A program made the translations under genes and the position numbers. 64,000 nt of DNA from positions 62,001-126,000 of the forward strand of contig NZ_JABEND010000002.1 in the NCBI RefSeq assembly GCF_013002705.1, written 5' to 3'. This DNA is from Nakamurella aerolata. Lineage in GTDB: Bacteria > Actinomycetota > Actinomycetes > Mycobacteriales > Nakamurellaceae. Under the pieces are notes generated by a model. The model had not been told where the DNA came from. It saw nothing but the letters and a program-made list of their open reading frames with translations, and ran no database searches. Shown one piece after another: positions 59,003-64,000 of the stretch (position 1 is its first letter; each line of letters opens with the position of its first letter).

Positions 59003-59716
59003 GTGTCAGAGCAGCCGATCCGCCGCGCCGCCAGCGTGCTGTTGCTGCGGGACGGCGCGCCCGGAGCGCGAGGCGCCGCCGCTGGGCCCGAGGTGTTCGT
59101 GCTGCAACGGGCGGCCGGCATGGTGTTTGCCGGTGGGATGACGGCGTTTCCCGGTGGCGGGGTGGAGACCTTCGACGGCACAACGGACCAGCCCGACCCG
59201 GCGGTGCTGCCGGAGCCGGCCAGCACCCAGCGCACCGCCGAGCGCTTCGGCATCGATGCTGGCGACGCTGCCGCCGTGCTGGCCGCTGCCGTCCGGGAAC
59301 TGGATGAGGAAACCGGGGTACGGCTGGATGCCGAGGCGCTGCATCCGCTGGCCAGGTGGATCACCCCGCAGGGCCAGCCGCGCCGGTACGACACCTTCTT
59401 CTTCCTGGCCCGCTGCCCGTCGTCCGCCGAACCAGTGTCACGCGGCGCCGAGGCGGAGCTCGTTCGATGGCTGCGGCCCGCGGAGGCGTTGCGGCAGGCC
59501 AGGTCCGGTGCGGTGGCGATGTTGCCGCCGACCGTCGCGCTGCTCACCGGATTGCAGGATGCCGACAGCGTCGCAGCCGCGCTGGCTGCCGCCGATTCCG
59601 CCGGCCCGATCCCGGCGATCACCCCGCGGGTGGTGTCGGCTCCCGGGGAGCAGTTGCGGGTGGCGGCCGGTGGTCGGGAGTATCCGGCTCTGGGCGTTCC
59701 GATGTCGCCGCGCTGA
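59003..59716 (+). CDS. NUDIX hydrolase (NUDT19/CoA-pyrophosphatase-like)
   Basis: 237 aa from GTG 59003, six bases after TACGCT (58991-58996): leaderless. N-terminal strand AASVLLLRDG, then GGMTAFPGGGVE, and after an insertion of about 40 residues AVRELDEETGV, the Nudix box helix. This split layout is typical of NUDT19-type enzymes. Likely substrate is a nucleoside diphosphate derivative such as CoA or an ADP-compound. The 3' end overlaps the convergent kinase ORF by up to 98 bp. Confidence 0.88.
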   Translation: MSEQPIRRAASVLLLRDGAPGARGAAAGPEVFVLQRAAGMVFAGGMTAFPGGGVETFDGTTDQPDPAVLPEPASTQRTAERFGIDAGDAAAVLAAAVRELDEETGVRLDAEALHPLARWITPQGQPRRYDTFFFLARCPSSAEPVSRGAEAELVRWLRPAEALRQARSGAVAMLPPTVALLTGLQDADSVAAALAAADSAGPIPAITPRVVSAPGEQLRVAAGGREYPALGVPMSPR

Positions 59717-60296
59717 GCGGCCCGGCCAACCAGGCGTCAGCCGCGGCGTGGCTGCGCAGCCGGACGATCGGCAGGTCAGGGCGCTCGGCGGCGACCCTGG
59801 CGAGCAGCGAGGGGTACTTGTGCCTGGTGGTCCATGCCCACCGCAATACGTGCTCTCGGTCGGTGAACAGTGTGTACAGCGGCGGCTCGATGTTCCCGTT
59901 CCACAACACTTCTCGGCGCAACCGGCGCCGCAGGGTTCGCCTGGCCACCTGCGCCAGCGAACGGGCGATTGGCAGATCCAGCCAGACCAGCAGGTCGGCG
60001 CGGGCAGCCAGCAGCGGCCGGGCCGGCCGGTACAGCCACTCGGTGACCCAGTGCCGCCGGTCGGCCAGCGCGGTGACCTCCTCGACGAACTCGACACGTG
60101 GCTGCCAGCGCGGCCCGTGGTACAGCCCGTCGAGTTCGGTGTGCTCGATGCCGAGCTGCGTTGCGATCCGACCGGCGAGGGTGGTCTTGCCGCTACCGCT
60201 GACTCCCGCCACCAGGACGCGCTGCGGCCGGCCTGGCAGTGCCTCGCTCGGACCGAACGTCGGAAACGCTGCAGCACTGCGATCGGACCGAGCCAC
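59619..60296 (-). CDS. Small P-loop kinase (FlaR/topology-modulation/adenylate-kinase-like)
   Basis: 225 aa from GTG 60296; TAGTCT (60308-60303) six bases upstream marks a leaderless start. Walker A AGVSGSGKTTLAGRIA, ELDGLYHGPRWQP, LVWLDLPIARSLAQVARRTLRRRLRREVLWNGNIEPPL: the family annotated as DNA topology modulation protein or adenylate-kinase-related. Actual substrate unknown. The last ~30 residues (Pro/Glu-rich) overlap the NUDIX gene on the other strand. Confidence 0.85.
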   Translation of the reverse strand: MARSDRSAAAFPTFGPSEALPGRPQRVLVAGVSGSGKTTLAGRIATQLGIEHTELDGLYHGPRWQPRVEFVEEVTALADRRHWVTEWLYRPARPLLAARADLLVWLDLPIARSLAQVARRTLRRRLRREVLWNGNIEPPLYTLFTDREHVLRWAWTTRHKYPSLLARVAAERPDLPIVRLRSHAAADAWLAGPLSAATSERPEPDTPDHRPPPATAPREPTPPAG

Positions 60297-60302
60297 CGCA
60301 GC

Positions 60303-60318
60303 AGACTACGGCTAGCGT
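60303..60318. promoter_or_regulatory. Back-to-back leaderless promoters of the kinase and PCD genes
   Basis: Minus-strand TAGTCT (60308-60303) and plus-strand TAGCGT (60313-60318) are separated by four bases. The two start codons are only 30 bp apart, so both polymerases must use overlapping -35 regions across the other gene. Confidence 0.55.
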
Positions 60319-60326
60319 GACCGGTT

Positions 60327-60638
60327 ATGACAGATGCCATCACTGCTCAGGAGTTCAGCGACAGCGACGGGGTGGCCGATTGGACCGTGGCTGCGGGCTC
60401 AGCCGAGTCGGCCGGCGTGACGGCCGAGTTTGCCACCAAAGACTTCGCCACCGGCTTGCGGCTGGTGAACAAGATCGGTGAGCTGGCCGAGGCCGCGAAC
60501 CATCACCCTGACGTCGACCTGCGTTACGGCAGCGTCACGGTGCGGCTGTCCAGTCACGACATCGGCGGCCTGAGCCGGCGGGATGCGAAGCTGGCCGCGC
60601 AGATCTCGCGGGCCGCGGCCGAGTTGGGGCTCAGTTAG
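60327..60638 (+). CDS. 4a-hydroxytetrahydrobiopterin (pterin carbinolamine) dehydratase
   Basis: 103 aa, full-length single domain. The family signature ANHHPDVDLRYGSVTVRLSSHDIGGLSRRDAKLA includes the catalytic His pair. ATG 60327 lies eight bases after TAGCGT. Without a phenylalanine hydroxylase nearby, its role may be in molybdopterin/pterin recycling. It overlaps the convergent aminotransferase by 8 bp. Confidence 0.92.
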   Translation: MTDAITAQEFSDSDGVADWTVAAGSAESAGVTAEFATKDFATGLRLVNKIGELAEAANHHPDVDLRYGSVTVRLSSHDIGGLSRRDAKLAAQISRAAAELGLS

Positions 60639-61680
60639 CGACGAACCGAGCCAAGGCGGCGACGGCAGTGTCGACGTCCGCCTCGGAGTTGTTGAGGTGG
60701 AACGACAATCGCAGGCGCCCGGCGCGGACCGCGGCGACAATGCCGGCCGCGGCGACCGCTTCGGCGCCGCCGGGCAGCAGGTCGACGCTGACGATGGCGC
60801 TGTCGCCCTCGGGCAGCCCGACGCCGGCGCAGAAGCGCCTGGCCAGCCCTACCGCGTGCTGGTGCAGCGCCGGCACGCCCACCTCGGTGAGCAGGTCCAT
60901 GGCCGGCGCCGCCCCCACCCAGGAGTGCCACACCGGCGACAGGTCGAACCTGCGGGCGTCGTCGGACAGTCGCAGCGGCAGGCCGTAGATGCTGGACCAG
61001 CGGTCGGCGCCGGCGTACCAGTTGGCGGACAACGGGATCAGCCGCTCGGCGACCTCCGGTCGCACCGTCATGAAGGCGGTGCCGCGTGGCGCCAGCAGCC
61101 ACTTGTATCCCGAACACACGGTGACGTCGAACTCGCCAGCCGACAGTGGATACCAGCCGTAGGCCTGGGTGCCGTCGATCACCGAAAGGGTGTTGTTGGC
61201 CCTGCAAGCCGCCGCGATCGCCGGCAGGTCGGCGATGGTGCCGTCCGCCGACTGCACCGCGGCGACCGCCACGGCGGCGGTCGAAGGGCCGATCGCGCCG
61301 GCCAGCTCGGCCAGCGGCGCTTCGGTGACCGTGAGCCGGCCCTGCGCGGCGAACGGGAAGGTCACCGAGGTGAACTCGCCCTCTGGCACCACCACCTCGG
61401 CGCCGTCCGGCAGCGCGGCCGCCACCAGTCCGACGAACCCTGACGCCTGGCTGCCGACCGCCACCCGGTCCACCGCAACGCCGGCGACAGCAGCGAATCC
61501 GGCTCTTGCCTGCTCCAGTGGGGCGTCGTAGTCGGCGGCCTGAGCGGTGCCGGCCCGAGCCGCCGCCAGCGCCGCGGTGACGGCGTCGAACGCGGCAGTG
61601 GGCAGCAAACCCGCCGTCGCGCTGTTGAGGTAGACGCCCGCCGGGGCGAACTGCTCTTGAGCCTTGGCGATCGGGATCAT
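60631..61680 (-). CDS. Class V PLP aminotransferase / cysteine-desulfurase-like protein
   Basis: 349 aa from ATG 61680; TAGTTT (61692-61687) six bases upstream marks a leaderless start. YLNSATAGLLP, ADGTIADLPAI, DGTQAYGW, and PLP lysine in CSGYKWLLAPRGTAFM. No active-site cysteine loop of true NifS/SufS enzymes is obvious, so it is more likely an aminotransferase or lyase (EgtE/kynureninase-like outline). Confidence 0.87.
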   Translation of the reverse strand: MIPIAKAQEQFAPAGVYLNSATAGLLPTAAFDAVTAALAAARAGTAQAADYDAPLEQARAGFAAVAGVAVDRVAVGSQASGFVGLVAAALPDGAEVVVPEGEFTSVTFPFAAQGRLTVTEAPLAELAGAIGPSTAAVAVAAVQSADGTIADLPAIAAACRANNTLSVIDGTQAYGWYPLSAGEFDVTVCSGYKWLLAPRGTAFMTVRPEVAERLIPLSANWYAGADRWSSIYGLPLRLSDDARRFDLSPVWHSWVGAAPAMDLLTEVGVPALHQHAVGLARRFCAGVGLPEGDSAIVSVDLLPGGAEAVAAAGIVAAVRAGRLRLSFHLNNSEADVDTAVAALARFVAN

Positions 61681-61792
61681 CTGCTCAAACTATCCGGAAG
61701 GCCAGCGGTCGGACGTGCGGGACGGCACGAACTCGATCACCGTATGGCTGGACAGCCCGGCGATCGCGAACGGGTCGAATAGGCTGGCGGCT

Positions 61793-61942
61793 ATGAGCAG
61801 TGCGGCCGTGCTCGACGAGGTCTCGATGCTGCGCCTGCGCTACTTCGTCGCCGTCGCCGTCGCCGTCGTCGACGCGGGCCCGGATCGACAGCGCGGACGT
61901 GCGCATTGGATCAACCGCGCCACCCGAACGGAATCCGGATGA
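61793..61942 (+). CDS. 49-aa leaderless small protein coupled to the MBL hydrolase
   Basis: ATG 61793 follows TAGGCT (61780-61785) by seven bases. The ORF reads MSSAAVLDEVSMLRLRYFVA, a short Val/Ala-rich hydrophobic stretch, then a basic tail, and its TGA overlaps the next ATG (ATGA, 61939-61942). The overlap and the promoter position argue that it is translated and that it delivers ribosomes to the MBL gene. No family recognised; it may be a true micro-protein or a translational leader. Confidence 0.6.
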   Translation: MSSAAVLDEVSMLRLRYFVAVAVAVVDAGPDRQRGRAHWINRATRTESG

Positions 61943-62838
61943 CCACATCCGTTGCCATCACTACGATCCGGGCGGACAACCCGGGCCCGATGACCTTGGA
62001 CGGCACCAACAGCTACCTGATCGCGGCGGACGCGTCCGGCCCGTCGGTGCTGGTCGATCCCGGGCCGGACGACGACGAGCACCTGCGCGCGCTGGCCCAG
62101 CGCGACCTTGCGCTGGTGCTGATCACGCATCGGCATGCCGACCACACCGCCGGTTCCGCCCGGCTGCACGAGTGGACGTCGGTGCCGGTGCGCGCGGTCG
62201 ACCCTGACCACTGCCACGGCGCGGCGCCGCTGACGTCGGGGATGCTGGACGTCGCCGAAACCGCAGGGGTGCGCCTTGAGGTGGTCGCCAGCCCCGGTCA
62301 CACCGACGACTCGGTGAGCTTGTTGGTGCCGGATTTCGAGCACGACTTCGGGCAAAACTTCGGGCAAGGCATCGGGCAAGGCATCGGGCAAGACTTCGAG
62401 CAAGACTTCGAGCAAGACACAGCCCCGACCACCGGCGCGATGCTCACCGGCGACACCATTCTCGGCCGCGGCACCACCGTGATCGCCCACCCCGACGGGA
62501 ACCTCGCCGACTACTTCGGCACGCTGGACAGATTGGAAAGCTACGGAAACGTCGCGGTACTGCCCGCCCATGGCGATCGCCGCAGCGATCTGGCTGCGGT
62601 GTGCAGGCAGTACCGCGAACACCGCAAGCAACGCCTGGCCCAGGTGGCCGCGGTGTGCGACCAACTCGGCGATCTCTCCAGCCTTGACGATCCGCGGGCC
62701 AGAACGGCGGTGATCGATACCGTGGTCGACGCGGTGTACACCGACATTGCCGACGGGGTACGGGCCGCTGCGGCGAAAAGCGTTGCCGCGCAACTGGACT
62801 ACCTGGCCGAACACGGCTGCCTCAGTGCTCGTGACTGA
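61939..62838 (+). CDS. MBL-fold metallo-hydrolase (Rv3677c-like, LACTB2 type)
   Basis: 299 aa from ATG 61939 in the ATGA overlap. DGTNSYLI, VDPGPDDDEHL, the zinc motif T-H64-R-H66-A-D68-H69, PGHTDDSVSLLV, and GDTILGRGTTVI. A C-terminal helical domain (PAHGDRRSDLAAVCRQYREHRKQRLAQV) is that of LACTB2-like nucleases/hydrolases. Residues 133-160 are an added tetrapeptide repeat encoded by seven 12-bp units, inserted between the PGHT strand and GDT motif. No ribosome-binding site is clear, supporting coupling to the small ORF. Confidence 0.92.
   Translation: MTTSVAITTIRADNPGPMTLDGTNSYLIAADASGPSVLVDPGPDDDEHLRALAQRDLALVLITHRHADHTAGSARLHEWTSVPVRAVDPDHCHGAAPLTSGMLDVAETAGVRLEVVASPGHTDDSVSLLVPDFEHDFGQNFGQGIGQGIGQDFEQDFEQDTAPTTGAMLTGDTILGRGTTVIAHPDGNLADYFGTLDRLESYGNVAVLPAHGDRRSDLAAVCRQYREHRKQRLAQVAAVCDQLGDLSSLDDPRARTAVIDTVVDAVYTDIADGVRAAAAKSVAAQLDYLAEHGCLSARD
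62335..62418 (+). repeat. Seven in-frame 12-bp repeats inside the MBL gene
   Basis: Units start every 12 bases from 62335 to 62407, consensus WTCGRGCAAGRC; the last two are identical. They encode FEHD-FGQN-FGQG-IGQG then IGQD-FEQD-FEQD. The sequence is visibly lower in GC than its surroundings. Confidence 0.92.
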
Positions 62839-63691
62839 CTCGGCGAAAGGTTCGAGCGCACTCCCGGCAGCGCTGCGCCGGGCGTTCGAGCTGCTGCGCT
62901 GCCCACACTGCGGCGCCGCCCTGGTGACGGGCACCCACCGCACCGTGAGTTGCGCGGGGCCGCGGCCGCACCCCTTCGATCTCAGCCGGTACGGCTACCT
63001 CACCCTGTTCGACGCCAAGGCCAACCGCAGCACCGCCGACTCCGCGAACATGGTGGCCCACCGGGTCGCCTTCCTGGACGCCGGTCACTACGGGCCGATC
63101 ATGGCGGCGGTGGCTGCGGCGATTCCCGGGGCCGGAGTGGCCGTCGACGTCGGCGGAGGCACCGGCCACTATCTGCGCGCGGTGGCCCCGGAGGTCGGCC
63201 TGGTGCTGGACAACTCCGATCATGCACTGCGGCAGGTGGTTCGCGGCTCGCCGCCGCATGCCGCCGTCCGGGCCGACGTCTGGCGCCGGCTCCCGGTGGC
63301 CGACGCCGCCGCCGACGCGGCGACCGTCATCTTCGCCCCGCGGGCGCCCGCCGAGCTGGCGCGCATCCTGCGGCCGGGCGGAACGCTGGTCACCGTCACC
63401 CCGGAACCGGACCACCTTGCCGAACTTCGCGAGCCGCTCGGCCTGCTCGCCGTCGACGCCGGCAAGGCGCAGCGGCTGGCCGACGACGCCGCCGGTGCGT
63501 TCACGCCCCGGGACGCCACCCGTGTCAGGTTTCCGATGACGTTGTCGCACAACGATATCGAGCACCTGGTCGGCATGGGCCCGACCGCGCGGCACCGCAG
63601 CGCCGAGCAGCTCGCCGCCGCCATTGCCACCCTCGCAGACCCGGTGACGGTGACCGCCGACGTCACCGTCGGCAGCTGGCAGCGGGCCTGA
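62831..63691 (+). CDS. RlmA-like 23S rRNA (guanine-N1) methyltransferase
   Basis: 286 aa from GTG 62831 (GTG 62825 is an alternative); either start overlaps the MBL stop by 8-14 bases. N-terminal zinc-binding module LRCPHCGAALVTGTHRTVSCAGPRPHPFDLSRYGYLTL, then a Rossmann methyltransferase: AVDVGGGTGHYLRAV, APRAPAELARILRPGGTLVTVTP. This order defines RlmA(I/II), which modifies G745/G748 of 23S rRNA and, for RlmA(II), affects tylosin resistance. Other rRNA MTases of the group cannot be excluded. Confidence 0.88.
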   Translation: MTDSAKGSSALPAALRRAFELLRCPHCGAALVTGTHRTVSCAGPRPHPFDLSRYGYLTLFDAKANRSTADSANMVAHRVAFLDAGHYGPIMAAVAAAIPGAGVAVDVGGGTGHYLRAVAPEVGLVLDNSDHALRQVVRGSPPHAAVRADVWRRLPVADAAADAATVIFAPRAPAELARILRPGGTLVTVTPEPDHLAELREPLGLLAVDAGKAQRLADDAAGAFTPRDATRVRFPMTLSHNDIEHLVGMGPTARHRSAEQLAAAIATLADPVTVTADVTVGSWQRA

Positions 63692-63777
63692 CCGTCGCGC
63701 CGATTCCCGGCACAAAAGCAGCCGCGGGATCGGGGTGGCGGCTGCGGTCCGCCGAGCCACCTGGCACCCTGTTCACC

Positions 63778-64000
63778 ATGGCACAGAGCAGCTCCCGCAG
63801 GACCGGCGCCAAGAAGCCGGCGGCCAAGGGGACGTCCGCCGCGAAGCCGGTCGCCAAGAGGGCGTCCGCCAACAAGACGTCCACCAGAAAGACGTCCACC
63901 AGCAAGACGTCCAGCAAGACGTCAACGGCAAAGGTGTCTGCCCAACGGGCCACGTCCGGGTCCACTCGCCCGGTCCGCTCCGCAACGTCGGCCCGGCCGG
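63778..64000 (+). CDS. N-terminus of a Lys/Ser/Thr/Ala-rich protein, cut by window edge
   Basis: ATG 63778 opens a frame that stays open to the right edge (74 codons). It starts AQSSSRRTGAKKPAAKGTSA and continues with repeated KTST and KTSS units, very basic and disordered. Such tails occur on actinobacterial histone-like proteins, FtsK translocases and topoisomerases; the domain that would decide lies outside the window. Confidence 0.55.
   Translation, partial: MAQSSSRRTGAKKPAAKGTSAAKPVAKRASANKTSTRKTSTSKTSSKTSTAKVSAQRATSGSTRPVRSATSARP

Noticed and set aside
62335-62418. CRISPR-like array in the MBL gene
   Set aside because: Units are contiguous 12-bp coding repeats without spacers.

Overview
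The window reads as a chromosomal segment of a high-GC actinobacterium. Codon third positions are strongly G/C, GTG and TTG starts are common, there is a WhiB-family protein, and about fifteen genes show a TANNNT-type -10 box 6-8 bases before the start codon, the pattern of leaderless mycobacterial and actinobacterial transcripts. From about 22.3 kb to the right end, many genes recur in the M. tuberculosis Rv3677c-Rv3717 neighbourhood as I recall it: amidase, ybaB, recR, leuA, ask-asd, metallophosphoesterase, ponA2, whiB4, two ArsA-like ATPases, RidA and an MBL-fold protein. Here that ancestral block is interleaved with transport and catabolic genes. A Nakamurella-like lineage would fit, but that is inference. 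No phage, IS element, CRISPR array or rRNA is visible.

Layout. 0-10 kb: a DeoR-type regulator, a sugar ABC importer with the YtfQ-YtfR-YtfT-YjfF (galactofuranose) architecture, and a secreted PA14-GH2-LamG glycosidase, closed by a 20-bp perfect hairpin. This looks like one scavenging locus. 10-14 kb: metB under a SAM-I riboswitch, an AlkD-type DNA glycosylase, and glyA. 14-21 kb: a five-gene oligopeptide ABC importer whose first gene has a structured leader. 21-25 kb: an FMN glutamate-synthase-like oxidoreductase, a cell-wall amidase, ybaB and recR. 25-31 kb: a Gfo/Idh/MocA dehydrogenase with a TIM-barrel isomerase, a divergent TetR/MFS pair (MFS frameshifted), a uridine-kinase-like ATPase, a Fpg/Nei glycosylase, and a degenerate patch with inverted repeats and a DinB remnant. 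31-34 kb: a cupin, then leuA with a newly noticed leader peptide. 34-38 kb: a three-gene carbohydrate ABC importer lacking its own ATPase. 38-42 kb: two membrane proteins of unknown function, then the aspartate pathway pair ask-asd.

42-50 kb: a medium-chain acyl-CoA synthetase; a tightly overlapped minus-strand operon (FAH-fold hydrolase, S9 peptidase, lipoprotein, kinase-DinB fusion); a DUF2510/scramblase-like protein; and tRNA-Pro(CGG) with a terminator. 50-60 kb: a frameshifted GT87-type membrane glycosyltransferase, metallophosphoesterase, bifunctional PBP with PASTA, WhiB4, paired ArsA/Get3-like ATPases, small proteins, RidA, and a glycosidase-domain remnant. 59-64 kb: NUDIX hydrolase, small kinase, pterin carbinolamine dehydratase, class V aminotransferase, a 49-codon leaderless ORF coupled to an MBL-fold hydrolase that carries an expanded 12-bp repeat, an RlmA-like methyltransferase, and the start of a Lys/Ser/Thr-rich protein cut by the window edge.

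The main new leads are the galactofuranose-type scavenging locus, a leaderless leuA leader peptide with an attenuator-like fold, the kinase-DinB operon, the repeat expansion inside the MBL enzyme, and the small ORF coupled to it. All functional calls come from reading the sequence and remembered family features; no database search was run.
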